This document shows positions 1 through 10,167 of a DNA stretch of 64,000 bases, one piece after another. Below the pieces are notes generated by a model that saw only the letters and a list, made by a program, of their open reading frames with translations, made no database searches and was not told where the DNA came from. Source of the DNA: Henricia sp. BOLD:AAB3569. Taxonomy: Eukaryota > Echinodermata > Asteroidea > Spinulosida > Echinasteridae. Position numbers and translations under genes: made by a program. The DNA is taken from positions 372,001 through 436,000 of the forward strand of contig JBBELK010000490.1 of assembly GCA_037783545.1 (NCBI GenBank), in the 5' to 3' direction. Numbering within the stretch: position 1 is the stretch's first letter; the number at the start of each line of letters is the position of its first letter.

Positions 1-1105
1 AGGCTGGACTACACGTGGACCGAGTCAGCAGGTCGGTGCTTAGCCTTGTCCAAGGCCGTCCCCAGTTTTTTTTTTTTGCTGTACGAGAGAATATTGGGTC
101 TAGCCAGAGACGTGGAGAAAATGTTCTCCACGTTTCTGGTCTAGCGCATGCAAACTGCACACGGCATCAAAACGAGCCACTGTGAAATAACGACTTCCGT
201 AGTAAACCCGTACGGCAACACACTGGCTGCGTACATACTGCGTACTAGCTGCGTACGGCCTGGCCTAGCTCGAAAGACAGCCTTGTGGAGTCTGCACTTC
301 CGGGTTTAATGTTTGTCTTTATTTTGTCGGCCAGTTTTGGCCGAAAATGGGCGAGCTTTGGATATGCGGGTATGAATATTTAACATTTGTCTTTAGCCAA
401 TCAAGAACTTCATGAGTACCACGTATGACGCGATGTATGCATTATGCATATAATGGCGTCATGCATGTTACGAGAACCGTGGCATGATCGATGGACGAAA
501 ACAACAAATATTCTCGGGTTCGTAGCATTTATTGTGCTTGTCTGTTTACGTATTTGATTACACTTCTGGTGGACGACGGTCGCAGTATGACAGCTTTCCT
601 GAATGATTTGTGAGAGCTCTTAATACTGCCTTCGATGAACAAACTGGGGATCGCAGATCATAGCGTTTTTCAAACATAACCTTCCGTGCGTCGACCAATG
701 AAATATCAGCTCACGCTGGGTTGGTTTCCCTATATTACTGTAATGGTTTCGCTGGCTGAATGCAGAACCATCAAGGCGATGTTAGGACCGTACCGATACA
801 TGTACGTTCGTGTGTGCCTGGTCGTACCGCGGCGCGTTGTGAGCCAATGCCGCAACAGATTCCGTAGCTTGTAAGCGCTTTGTTTAGTTTTATCTTTAGC
901 GGGTCGTCTAGAAGACAAGCCCAACGCCTTGATCAAGGCTAGTCGGTGCTATGATGTGGCTCTTCATATAAAAATGTCAGTACATGTTTTCAAGCTCAAA
1001 ATGCGGTTAGAAACAATTCATTTGTAACGTGGCTTTTGCAAAAATGTGTGGCTTATTAAACATGTATAATTAATGCTATTATGACGTCATTCTAATTATA
1101 CTAAT
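1..1105. other. No gene recognised
   Basis: I see no long open frame, splice-bounded exon or known protein motif here. The stretch holds a T tract near 67-77, a compact hairpin at 100-144 (listed separately), and an AT-rich area near 420-470 with TGACG-type words. It is best read as intergenic or intronic DNA. Confidence 0.6.
100..144. repeat. Compact 20-bp-stem hairpin
   Basis: The left arm runs from CTAGCCAGAGACGTGGAGAA and the right arm reads TTCTCCACGTTTCTGGTCTAG, with a four-base AATG loop. The arms pair over about 20 bp with one or two mismatches. No flanking target repeat was found, so it may be the end of a decayed foldback element or a chance structure. Confidence 0.6.
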
Positions 1106-1109
1106 TTTA

Positions 1110-1310
1110 TAAGAAACCACGGGTGCCAGATCTCGTATAAGCCTCGGCTTTTTATTTGGCATCTAACGTCTTCAGTTAGTGTATTTACTCTTGAACATAA
1201 CACATGTATTCTAAAACACATGTATTCCTTAAAAATTGTTATGTTAAACTAAGAAAAGTGTAATTCGAAGATGTATGAAACAATAAACTAAACTAAACTA
1301 AACTAAACAT
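1110..1310 (+). mobile_element. 3' tail of a non-LTR retrotransposon (CR1/L2-like)
   Basis: The stretch has the words I associate with the 3' ends of LINEs in marine invertebrates: a GCCTCGGCTTTTTATTTGGC box, then a sequence ending GAAGATGTATGAAACAATAA, closed by a short tandem tail of AAACT units at about 1284-1310. A simple microsatellite-like tail in place of poly-A fits CR1/L2-type elements. No reverse transcriptase coding remains, so this is a strongly 5'-truncated copy. The family assignment is from memory and is tentative. Confidence 0.45.
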
Positions 1311-1946
1311 GGAAGACACGTGAATTGCATTAAACGTGAACAGACCCTCTACTTGCACGGAACCACCATTGGCAAAACAGCGAGGCTTCCCTTGCGTGAA
1401 CAATGACTCCCTCGCGTCGTTACCATGTCGGTTGCTGTGACGTCGACTTTTGTCCATTAGTAAATATAGTGTATGCTCGGAAAGCCTCGTTTTGAATGCA
1501 ACCATGCATGCAAGTGGTGAATTGGGGCTATGTCAGTTGTTCCCAGCACAATATATTGCTATCACCCAGTATCATACTCGGGTTGATATGTTTACCGATT
1601 TATATCTTGAAATTATAAGGAATCTATTTGGGATATTTGTAGTATATCAACAAAGAGAAGATATGTCACATTCCATCAAACTCGGTGACCTTTGACCTGA
1701 CACAGCAGCAGCAGGCCGCAGCATCCAGTGCAAGTGATCCAGATCTCTACTGCAATGTGTTGAGTTACCAGAATTCGGCAGATAAGCACACGCGCTCCTG
1801 GAACAATGTCAATTTTTCCATCTGCCCACAACTGGTCAGTACAAATTCATGGAACTATAAAAGTAAAAACACCACTACTTATAACGTATAACTTCTTGGG
1901 ATAGCATGCACTTCTTGAGTTTTCTTGGGGAAAAGTAAACCGCTGT
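1311..1946. other. No gene recognised
   Basis: Short open frames only, none with a motif I recognise and none bounded by convincing splice sites. Confidence 0.55.
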
Positions 1947-2110
1947 GCCATATAGCTCAGCTGGTAAACCATCTGCCTGATGTGTCGGAGGTCTCGGGTT
2001 CGAATTCCGATGACCATATGATTTGTCTCTCATCCCATATTTGGTAACTGTTGTAACCCAATACTTTCCGCTTTCACAGTAATAAAAGGAATCTTTGCAA
2101 AACATACCAC
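1947..2110 (+). mobile_element. tRNA-headed SINE
   Basis: The head carries a good pol III A box (TAGCTCAGCTGG, about 1951-1962) and B box (GGTTCGAATTCC, about 1997-2008) at tRNA spacing. The bases flanking the T arm do not pair with the 5' end as an acceptor stem, so this is a SINE head and not a working tRNA gene. The body runs on to about 2110, ending near an AATAAAAGG word; the 3' boundary is a guess. Confidence 0.6.
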
Positions 2111-2343
2111 ACACACCAAATAAACTTGTTAAGAAAAAAAAATATTATACGTGTATTAAATGTAATCATTTTTAGAGGACCTTACACATCTTTTCTTTTG
2201 TTCTCCTTTTTCGGCTTAATGTTAAATAAAGGCTTTTTTGAAAAATTTTGCCTGCAGAGTAAACAAGATGATCGTGCAAAAAGTAATCAAACAAGCCGTT
2301 GTAGGTGCATTAAGGTACGTATCAGGACACACGATGTGCTTAA

Positions 2344-2502
2344 TAGGGCGGTTTCACGCTGTCGCGGGTTACTAAACCCTCCGTGTTTGTCCTCCAGATC
2401 GGCAAGAGAACAGTACACGTTCAGAAACGCATTGTACTCTTCCCGTTTTGGAGGACAAAAAAAGGGGATGTTTAGTGACCCGTGAATGCGTGAAATCGCC
2501 TT
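2344..2502. mobile_element. Foldback MITE, about 160 bp
   Basis: The left end AGGGCGGTTTCACGC is matched in inverted form by GCGTGAAATCGCCTT at the right end. The pairing continues inward through GGGTTACTAAACC against GTTTAGTGACCC and GTTTGTCCTCCA against TGGAGGACAAA. The arms are diverged, suggesting an old copy. No coding. Target repeats are not clear. Confidence 0.6.
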
Positions 2503-3419
2503 TCTTCAGCATCAGCTCAGTGATACAAATAATCAGAATCTTTCTCGCCTTAATTGCCTCTTGCCTCTAACACCAGGGAAATAATGTCACTGGGTCAAAC
2601 CGTGCACACTGTGCTTATTTGGAAAGACGTCCAAAATGTTTTCGTTCGTGTGACTTTTTTTACACACTAAAACGATGGATTTTAAGGTAACAGAGCCGCG
2701 GGCTTAAAACTTTCCGGGAAATATTTCCACATGCCCATAAGGAAAACTAAATTCAAACCTTGTCTATATGATAGACGTCCATATACAATTTTAATTCTCG
2801 AAACACATGACGAATCGCACCCGACGATCACGTCCGGACGTGCATTCGGGTAACTCCGGAAACTTTCGAAACGGGAGGAATAGTCGTAATCTTTTGGTCT
2901 TGGAACCTGACCAAATTTAATGTTGGAGTCATCGATACAATATACACTGGATGAAGTGTGCAATAGAAGTTGGCTATACGAGCATTGAAGCCATGCGCTG
3001 CGGCTGCCATTGTAGCCCACGAACAGTGATTTGCCTAGACTGCTCCCTGGTCCATGCCAGCGCTTGCATTCCACTTTATAACACATGTAGACCATGATGT
3101 AGACTAGTGAAGACGGTATGACCAGTCTGGGCAAGGCATTGTACCTTGTTAGGTACAATGGCGGAGGATGGCTTTTAGACGTCGTTGCTTCATCCAGTGT
3201 ATATATATTGACAGTTGGAGTTCACAATCTTCGCACTATAGTGTATACGTATTGCAAACTAACTACAGCTTCACAACTGTAAAAGTAGGACATTGCGGGT
3301 CCGAGTTTCGAACAATGTGGTTTCACCGCGAGATTCCAATTTCTTCCGTGAATGCGATATCCATCATAGATTGATTCGCCATACTCATGAGATGTTTTCT
3401 ACTGCTTTGGCAGAACGGA
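2503..3419. other. No gene recognised
   Basis: A 158-codon open stretch on the minus strand (2682-3158) has no ATG-led or motif support and looks accidental. A 17-bp word CTTCATCCAGTGTATAT occurs here on the plus strand near 3188 and inverted near 2940, perhaps a decayed foldback. Confidence 0.5.
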
Positions 3420-3716
3420 GTGTCTCAGAAGTTGTTGTTGTTGTATATTTTATGGCATCTTCGGCAACTAAGGCCCTTTATGCCATCAACTATACGGTTT
3501 TAGCTTTAACTATACTTTGTTATCAACTTGAGAAGACGAAGAAGTAGTTGCAGTTTTAGAAGTGGGAGGAAAACCCCCAGAGAATTTCCCAGGGAAAAAC
3601 CCACGCGGTCAAGTAGGGACTGCAAACCCAATCCACATACACGCCCCGGATTCGAACCCGGGACGCCAGAGGTGAAAGGCGAGGAAAGAACCGCTACGCC
3701 AACCCGACCGCCCCTA
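3420..3716 (-). mobile_element. tRNA-Glu-like SINE, minus strand
   Basis: Read on the minus strand, the element starts near 3716 with GGTTGGCGTAGCGGTT (A-box region), then an anticodon loop reading CTTTCAC and a B box GGTTCGAATCC. The TTC in the loop suggests a tRNA-Glu-like ancestor. The body ends in a GGCATAAAGGGC word and an (AAC)n tail near 3430. The same tail occurs in plus orientation at about 5441-5535, so this is a repeated family. Non-coding, transcribed by pol III if alive. Confidence 0.75.
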
Positions 3717-4063
3717 ATACTTGTACTAATTTTGTAATTAGAGACGTACGTTTACTGCCATGGTTCCATCCACAAGTACTGCTCAATTATGAGATGTTCC
3801 AAATATCAACACAGCTACATTCCTCATGACATTTTACTTTCAAACCTCTAAAAAATGCATTGAACTATGACTATTGCGCTAAGGTCGTACTGCAAATTAA
3901 AAGAAAATCCCCCGAGTCCACAGTAAAATGGTAAAAATGCCTAACACATATGCTCAGGCACCGCCCTCGCATGGTCATTATTTGCATCAATCTCAGAAAC
4001 CCCTCCCCTCTCCCACCATAGCCTCACGTGTCCTCTGTGCAATGGTTTTGTATTAATGTACTG
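3717..4063. other. No gene recognised
   Basis: Nothing recognisable in this 350-bp stretch; it lies between a SINE and a MITE. Confidence 0.5.
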
Positions 4064-4342
4064 CACCTATCAATTGTTTCCCCCACTCCTCCCCACGGGC
4101 TACCCCACCTAAGAGGTTGGGATTGTCACTTTTTGCGTGACAAAATCCCCACCCCTGGGGTAACATTTAGGTGCCAAAAATCCCCACCCTCGGGTGCAAA
4201 ACATACGCAAAAAAATTCACAGAAAATGGGTCAAATGCCCTACCCTGGGGCATGGAAAACATGACAAAACCCCTACCTAGGGGGTGGGGCAGCGCGGGGG
4301 GTGGGGGGACGGGAAGGGTGGGGGAAACAATTGATAGGTGCA
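4064..4342. mobile_element. C/G-rich foldback MITE, about 280 bp
   Basis: The left end GCACCTATCAATTGTTTCCC is repeated in exact inverted form at the right end (GGGAAACAATTGATAGGTGC). Between them lie strand-asymmetric C-rich and G-rich blocks built on CCCCACCC and GGGGTGGGG words, plus short near-repeats of the form CCCTGGGG. A related sequence occurs at 38698-38860, so it is a dispersed family. No coding. Confidence 0.75.
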
Positions 4343-4399
4343 TAATGAACCAGATGGCTTCAAGAAATACATGTACATGGACCAAAAATGTGGCAATCG

Positions 4400-4857
4400 G
4401 GCTTGGGAATCGACGTCACGACACCATTATTTACGTCATTCTCGGCCGCCATACTTCAAGGTAGTGAGTGGTTGCTATGGGAACTGGCGTGCAACCTCGT
4501 CAAGTTTAGATGCGTGCGGCGCCCGCGCGATTCCATATCACGCAAACAACGACCCAGTAGTTGAATTCAACATGTCGCGGCGCGGCGCACGCGTACTGCA
4601 CGCGTGGGAACAAAACTAGCTGAACGTATCGTTAAACTGTAGTGCAAAGTGCAAACAAATTAAACTAGTGCTTAACTAACTATGGTGGACCAAAAGTTTG
4701 GCCTACTAGGCCTTCGTCAGGGTGGTTGTTGGTCTTTGCAGTACAGTTTAAAAGTTTAACAGTGATACACAGCTGCGTACATCGCGCATGTTACTGCCCA
4801 CAAACATGGCGGAAACCACTGCATTGTGACGTTGCATGACATCACATTCCCAAGCCA
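4400..4857. mobile_element. Inverted-repeat element, about 460 bp
   Basis: GGGCTTGGGAAT at the left is matched by ATTCCCAAGCC at the right, and pairing continues through a CGTCA-rich segment and GCCGCCAT against ATGGCGG. The CRE-like TGACGT words inside lie in the arms, so they are better explained as element sequence than as a host promoter. Arms are diverged. Confidence 0.5.
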
Positions 4858-5440
4858 TATAGGCTCCGCATATTTGCATATATGCAAATCTGACTCTGGG
4901 ATCTGTGGGTCCTAACCGTAGCTGCTACGATAACACGAATCCGGTTGCTAAGGACTCCTTCCCTGCACGTCCGCCATTACTGGGGGCCATCCACTGCCAT
5001 GGACTGGGCGCTTTGTCTTGATGTTAAATCGAACAGCGCACAACGCGTACGCGTACACAGGCTTCGCAAGCAAATAAACGCGCAAAATTGTTCGAAGTGA
5101 CAACACAAAACCCACAGTTCATGGCACTGGATGTCATTGAGTAAAATAAAATATCACACTGGAAAAAAGTACCGGGTAAGTGCCTTGTGCACCTGTTTGG
5201 GAAACGGCCGGCCTTGCGGGACCTATGTGAACACTATTGTCCGAAAGATTTCCAGTGCACCTCCCACCCTTACCTCCATGCATTTACTGTATTCTCTGTT
5301 TGACATATTATTTTTCTTTTAATATTTTTGTCGCCTCAAATTTACCTCTTGCAACTTTCAGCATGATTTGTGAAGTTCCGCATGGCCAGTACACGTGACA
5401 TTACGTCACATACACCGCTGCCAATGAGACCGGGCCTTAA
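4858..5440 (+). other. Intergenic or 5' gene region; possible splice donor
   Basis: No clear coding region. A strong donor-like GTAAGTG lies at about 5176, downstream of a CpG-containing stretch (5030-5060). If the Death-domain exon downstream belongs to a spliced gene, its 5' exon could be here, but nothing fixes a start codon. Confidence 0.3.
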
Positions 5441-5535
5441 TAATGTGAATGCAGTATATCGTTCATGGCACAAAGGGCATATGGATATGCCGATACGTGC
5501 CATTCAATCTGCTACAACAACAACAACAATATCAC
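5441..5535 (+). mobile_element. SINE 3' tail, plus strand
   Basis: TGGCACAAAGGGC followed by TGCCGA and a (CAA)n run matches the tail of the SINE at 3420-3716 in opposite orientation. Only the 3' part is recognisable. Confidence 0.5.
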
Positions 5536-6202
5536 ACTGTATAGGGTTGCACCCCAGTAAATAGGGCTCCCATAGGAACCAATGCTAAATGCCCAATTTT
5601 CTAAAAATATTTAAAAATACTCACAACTCTCTCAGCTTCTCAGGACAACAACCAGAATAATCACCGAAGTCTCATCTTTTTAATTCTGTTCAATTTTATG
5701 GGGGTAATCTGTCACTTTTATTCCCTAATTTCCATTTGAAACAAAACTATCCCTACAACAGTGAAATTTGCTAATCAGACCAGCATCCATTTTGGAACAA
5801 AGGCACATACGCTACTGGGCAAAATAGGGCCACTTTTAGGAGCTACAGTGTTTAAAATGTTTATAATTGGAAGAAAAAATACCCCACATCGCGACGATAG
5901 TCATATTCTACACAAGACCACACTCGTTCAGCTCGAAACTCTCCCTAATAAAGAAGAATTTGAGGGCATACAAAATATTCATGAGCTCGGCGCACAGATC
6001 TCTTCCTATTTACTTGGGTGCACCCATAGTAGTGCCTGGTTCCTGAGCGAAGAAAGGCTGACATTTAAGTTGCAGAAAATGTGCAGAGCACGCGCACATA
6101 AAAGGAATTTTTCCGAACCTCTGCCGAACTGAAGGAAATGTTCTGTTCGGAAGTGCCATGTTCGGCAAAAACTCATTAGGTTCGTCCCTTCAGTTTTACG
6201 GG
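5536..6202. other. No gene recognised
   Basis: A 123-codon open stretch (5761-6132, plus strand) lacks an ATG start and any motif I know; it is probably chance. Near 6110-6175 there are repeated inverted CCGAAC/GTTCGG words that may form a weak secondary structure. Confidence 0.45.
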
Positions 6203-6233
6203 TCTAAACCACTCGGCCACGGTACCCCACACA
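6203..6233 (-). mobile_element. Fragment of a tRNA-headed SINE
   Basis: The word CCACTCGGCCACGGTACCCC matches, in the same orientation, the head end of the SINE at 37855-38216. Only the first 30 or so bases survive. Confidence 0.6.
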
Positions 6234-6305
6234 AAATATTTCTCAACTCGAATGATTGGTCAGAATATAAATGAGGATTTGTCTTGTTATAACCTTTGCT
6301 TTCAG

Positions 6306-6347
6306 GGTGCAGGGCCTTCCAGTGGAGATCTTTGTACCAATTGCAAA
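6306..6347 (+). CDS. Putative 14-codon internal exon upstream of the Death-domain exon
   Basis: The stretch is bounded by an acceptor (TTTGCTTTCAG) and a donor (GTAAGG) and is 42 nt long, an exact multiple of three. In the frame that joins the next exon in phase 0 it reads GAGPSSGDLCTNCK. All three frames are open, so coding support is weak; the case rests on splice signals and phase match. It would be a linker just N-terminal to the Death domain. Confidence 0.35.
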
Positions 6348-6454
6348 GTAAGGCATTTTTATAGAGCTCTTTTCTACAAAGTGTAATGTCAATATTTATT
6401 TTATTCTTGACTCGTTGGTCTTAGTTAAATTTCCAAACTACACTACCATTTGTA

Positions 6455-6750
6455 AAGGGGCGTTCACACTATCGCGAAAAATTAGCTTTGCGTGCGGCTG
6501 TGCCATTGGTTTGTACAGGAGCTGGTTTGCTGCTTCTGCGCTGCCTCTTGCAATGCGCAAAACATTTCAAGCTAGGTCAAAGCTAAAAATTGTTGAACTT
6601 TTACCGCGGTGTGTTGACCTTTCCAACGCACAGCCAATGGGTTATCAGAGAAGCCCCAAGTTACCGAAGTTGATTTTTTCATTTTGGAAAGATCAAAGAT
6701 TGGGACCAGCGTGGCAGTGTGGTTTTCCCGCGATAGTGTGAACGCCCCTT
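6455..6750. mobile_element. TA-flanked MITE, about 296 bp
   Basis: Inverted ends AAGGGGCGTTCACACTATCG and CGATAGTGTGAACGCCCCTT are exact over more than 20 bp and are flanked on both sides by TA (6453-6454 and 6751-6752). A 2-bp TA target repeat is typical of the Tc1/mariner group. There is no transposase inside, so it is non-autonomous. It lies in the presumed intron before the Death-domain exon. Confidence 0.8.
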
Positions 6751-6832
6751 TAACAAAACTTGGTTTTTCTAGATGAGTGCATGTAACATTTTTTTACACA
6801 AAACCAAACGCTGGTGACTTTCTACCATGCAG

Positions 6833-7198
6833 GAGCAAATCGAAAGAGGAATCCGTGAAATAGTGATCGGCAAAGTCAGAGCAGAGGATTTTGGGGGTTT
6901 ACCACGAGAAATCATTTATGAACTCTGCATCCATCTTGACAAAGAAGGAATCAACAACTGGATACAACTTGCCGAAAATCTCACCGGCTGTGGCCATGGT
7001 ACAATAAGCGCAGCCATCAAGTCGGAAAGACTCGGGGCAAAGGACCTGCTGAAAATCTACTTTGAGATAAGTCGAAGACACGGAAAAGACAATGCAGAGT
7101 CGGTGAGGTGTCTTGTTGAAAGGTTGCATGAAATACACAACGACAAGGCAGTACAGATTATAGGGTTGGGAAATCCGCATGCTTTTCTTTGCTCGTAA
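6833..7198 (+). CDS. Death-domain protein, 3'-terminal exon
   Basis: The exon codes for about 121 residues and ends at TAA (7196-7198). From about residue 20 it has the Death-domain pattern: an early leucine-rich helix (LPREIIYELC), the conserved W in GINNWIQLAENL, a polar linker, LLKIYFEISRRHGKDNAESV, then a last helix LVERLHEI. Death domains are about 80-90 residue six-helix bundles that form homotypic complexes in apoptosis and innate immune signalling (FADD, MyD88, IRAK, p75NTR type); which partner class this belongs to cannot be told. A good acceptor (TTTCTACCATGCAG) stands just before GAG at 6833, so I read it as the last exon of a spliced gene. The ATG at 6827 lies within the acceptor and could instead be the start of a small single-domain protein. 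The domain is complete and the frame intact. AATAAA signals follow. Confidence 0.72.
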   Translation, partial: EQIERGIREIVIGKVRAEDFGGLPREIIYELCIHLDKEGINNWIQLAENLTGCGHGTISAAIKSERLGAKDLLKIYFEISRRHGKDNAESVRCLVERLHEIHNDKAVQIIGLGNPHAFLCS

Positions 7199-7775
7199 AT
7201 GTGTCTTTGGGTTTAATCAGTTTACTTGTACTGGATCAGAACGGAACATTTTTAAAGTGTGAGTCATTGCCCAGGCAGTTCACAAAAGGTGATGTACTTT
7301 GGCTCTGAATAGATCGTATCGAATAGCCGCCATCTTGGGGGCAGTTTCTGTTTCTTGAGGACATGCATGGTTGTGAGTTGACCAATTTAAAGGACACAAA
7401 TTTGACCAAAAGATGGCAGATATTTAAGAATTGCCATATTAGATTAGTTTAAAATAAATTTGTTTCATGTTTTACGACATGACTTGTATTGTTTTTTATG
7501 GCAACTTGTAAAGAGAAATGTAACATTTTTGCTACCTAAGACCAATGATAAAGTTTAATTCTAAATGCCTTTAATGCACATGTACACGGTAATGTGTACA
7601 TGGTTCTTTCGTAAACAGTCTACTTAATGCAGTATTGCCATTTTCAGATTTTTTTAGAGCATGTAACAAAATTAATCTGTATATGGCATAAACATTATTT
7701 TGTAATGTTTTCACACATGCAACACGTGCAGCATTAATACTCAGATATGGCCAAATAAATCAAAGACAAAACACT
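7199..7775 (+). other. 3' untranslated region with two poly-A signals
   Basis: AT-rich, no open frame. AATAAA hexamers at 7453-7458 and 7754-7759 give two plausible transcript ends for the Death-domain gene. Confidence 0.5.
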
Positions 7776-8266
7776 CTATATGTTTTCCTGGTGAAAACTT
7801 GCACATTTATGCTTTATTTTGGCTAGTTTGCATGACGTCTGAAATCATTATACAGTATGTAACATTTCTTTTCCCGAAAATCCATGTATCCAGGATGCGG
7901 CAAGCCTCAGAAATTCATGTATCCATCATGTGTAGTGCTTATACGGATGTGCATGATGTATACATGCATTATGTATGTCTGTATTGCAAGCCCTCCACAG
8001 GATGCGACAATACATCCAAGTTATCAAAGTTGGATTTACTTTAAACTGGTGGGAACAATATCATTGTTTGGACTGTAATTTTTCTTACCTCGTACAAAGT
8101 ATATATATTGTCTAAATCGCCTCTCACTTTGAAAAGTGCTTGAAGGAGTGTATTTAATTTCATTCACAGAAAATTTATCCGTAATGTGTGTGTCATACGT
8201 TTCAATCGCTCCATGGAGCATATTAAATTTAAATGGACAACGCATAGCGCAGTACAGACACATTTA
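7776..8266. other. No gene recognised
   Basis: Low-complexity ATGTATCCATCATG-type words but no motif, exon or element boundary that I can support. Confidence 0.5.
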
Positions 8267-8735
8267 GGGAGCGCGTGTGGTCTAGTGGGTACGAAGCGGG
8301 ACTCCCAATCAGAGGTAGGGAGCGCGTGTGGTCTAGTGGGTACGAAGCGGGACTCCCAATCAGAGGTTGGGGTTCGAGCCCCACTTCGACCAACGTATCT
8401 GTGTCCCTGGGCAAGGCACTTAATCCCAGTTGCCTCGTCAACCCAAGCGATATATGGGAAGCTGTTAAGGGGAATGCCACAATCTAACTGCGGATAGGGT
8501 TGTGCGCCTGACCAGCAGCCACCTAGTTGGACTATCGAACAAATCCTAAATGCTGGATTTTCGTCAAGGGGGATGCTTCCTCTTTAAGAGTTTATTTGCA
8601 AAAACAGATAAGTGCCAATCAAAATTGTGCATGTACCTGGTAATTCCCTGATGGCAGCGGTAATAATGGTAACAGCGCCTTGAGCACCCTGCTGGGTGGA
8701 TATGTACGTGCGCTATACAAATATAATCATCATTA
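8267..8735 (+). mobile_element. tRNA-headed SINE with a duplicated head
   Basis: The tRNA-like head (A box GTGGTCTAGTGG) is present twice in tandem, 8267-8317 and from 8318, the two 51-bp units almost identical; only the second continues through the B box (GGTTCGAGCCC) into the body. The body has CTGGGCAAGGCACTTAATCC, and the tail ends in GTGCGCTATACAAATATAATC. The body is interrupted at 8529-8638 by one arm of an inverted repeat. Other copies of the same SINE lie at 9948-10108 and 13601-13908. tRNA-derived, pol III type; mobilised by a LINE partner if at all. Confidence 0.8.
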
Positions 8736-8960
8736 TCCGCGTTGCTTTTTCGAACTGATATTTACACATCACAAGTCACTTTTACAAATTGAATGCGTTA
8801 ATGTTGCATTTTGCTGGTTATTTTCTGAAAGGCAAGACGGAAAAACTTGAGGTACATGCACAATGTTGATTGGCACTTATCTGTTTTTGCAAATAAACTC
8901 TTACAGAGGAAGCATCCCCCTTGACGAAAATCCAGCATTTAGGATTTGTTCGATAGTCCA
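8529..8960. repeat. Inverted repeat enclosing the SINE tail
   Basis: A 110-bp arm at 8529-8638 (starting GGACTATCGAACAAATCC) returns inverted at 8851-8960, with only a few differences. The loop contains the last part of the SINE, so the two arms are either two independent insertions of one short element or an inverted duplication that captured the SINE tail. Confidence 0.75.
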
Positions 8961-9346
8961 AACATCCCTCTTGCCGACGTGGATTTTTATTATTTTTTAA
9001 TTGTCGGTTTTAAGTGGATAAATTGCAAGCAAAAGTTCGCTTTTCGAAAATGAGATTTTCGCGATTTCTAAAACGCTCATTAGGTATTCATGATATGCGC
9101 GTGACCCCGTGACGCAATCCTGAGAAAGAGAAGTCAACACAATTGTTAGCTCCATACGTTTACACGCAAAAAACTTGGAAAACCGTCTCTGTTAGATGTT
9201 GTTTTTTGAAGAATTGTGTTGGTCCAAAAAGCCAGAGATATGCCCAGTAGCTGCGTAGTTGTATGTTTTACCAGACACTTTGAAAAAAAAAGAGCAGAAG
9301 GATTTTCTTTTCTATTACCAAGAGAGAGAAAAATTAGTCGCTCATT
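8961..9346. other. No gene recognised
   Basis: T-rich to A-rich sequence without exon or element boundary that I can support. Confidence 0.5.
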
Positions 9347-9434
9347 AGGTGATCGGGCCAACAGCCCGATCACCTATTACTCTCGTACGATTTCTTTGTC
9401 TTTTTTAGGTGATCGGAAGTGATTCCGATCACCT
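9347..9434. repeat. Two tandem hairpins, 60-bp period
   Basis: Hairpin 1 (9347-9375) has stem AGGTGATCGGGC with loop CAACA; hairpin 2 (9407-9434) has stem AGGTGATCGGAA with loop GTGA. Both 12-bp stems are perfect. The two stems differ at their last two base pairs, and in each case both sides changed together (GC with GC, AA with TT). Each hairpin is followed by ATTACT, then GTACGATTTCTTTGTCTTTT. They lie directly left of P3 and may be the terminal structure of that element family. Confidence 0.75.
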
Positions 9435-9947
9435 ATTACTATTGTACGATTTCTTTGTCTTTTAGCCTTTGTTTTCGTTTTGAATTTATTTATTTTTTCC
9501 GTTTATTTCTTCTTCTTCTTCTGATTTTTTTCCCATAGACAAAGCGCATGTACTCTAGTAGCTCATGGTGCTGTTGTATGCAATTTAATGTCCAGACCTA
9601 AACTCTTCAAGAATCCACTAAATGAAGGTCCAGGAACAATATTTGGTTGGTAACACATTTCCCACTGACGGCGAAATAGCTGAAATGGCCACGCCCCTTT
9701 TTTGGGCCACGCCCTTTTTGAGCGAAGTACTACCCATCCTAGGAGGTTGCCCGACCACTCAAAATGTGCGCAATTGCCACATTATGGGAGGTCAGTAATA
9801 CATTTTCATATCCAAAAGTAAATGGTTTGTAAGATAATTGCCAAAAACCGATTTCAGCATGTTACGCACTACAATTGTATAATACATGTACCACCAAGGC
9901 CACAACATAGGTATGACACTTTATCATATTACCTTTGTACCTTTTGT

Positions 9948-10108
9948 GGGAGCGCGTGTGGTCTAGTGGGTATGAAGCGGGACTCCCAATCAGCTAGAGG
10001 TGGTGGGTTCTACCGGTAGCCCCACTATGACCAACGCGCCTGTGTCCCTGGGCTAGGCACTTAATCCCAGTTGCCTCGTCAACCCAAGCGATATTTGGGA
10101 AGCTGTTA
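9948..10108 (+). mobile_element. tRNA-headed SINE, internally deleted copy in left arm of P2
   Basis: Same head as 8267-8735 (GTGGTCTAGTGG box) and same CTGGGCTAGGCACTTAATCC body, but the sequence after GGGAAGCTGTTA jumps straight to the P2 flank. About 190 bp present in the mirror copy at 13601-13908 are missing. Confidence 0.75.
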
Positions 10109-10167
10109 TTTTGCATATTGTTCCTATTTTGGAGTATTTGGATTTCTACACTTTTTGCCTTTACTAC

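Noticed and set aside
1947-2022. Functional tRNA gene
   Set aside because: A and B boxes are good but the 5' and 3' ends do not pair as an acceptor stem, and SINE body sequence follows.
2682-3158. 158-codon minus-strand gene
   Set aside because: No ATG start at the frame opening, no motif, no splice support; chance open frame.
4380-4470. Host promoter with CRE sites
   Set aside because: The TGACGT words fall in the arms of an inverted-repeat element.
8318-8395. tRNA gene (Gly-like anticodon loop)
   Set aside because: The head is repeated at several places with the same body and tail; it is a SINE family.
9347-9434. CRISPR-like array
   Set aside because: Only two units, palindromic, in a eukaryotic context; no spacers.
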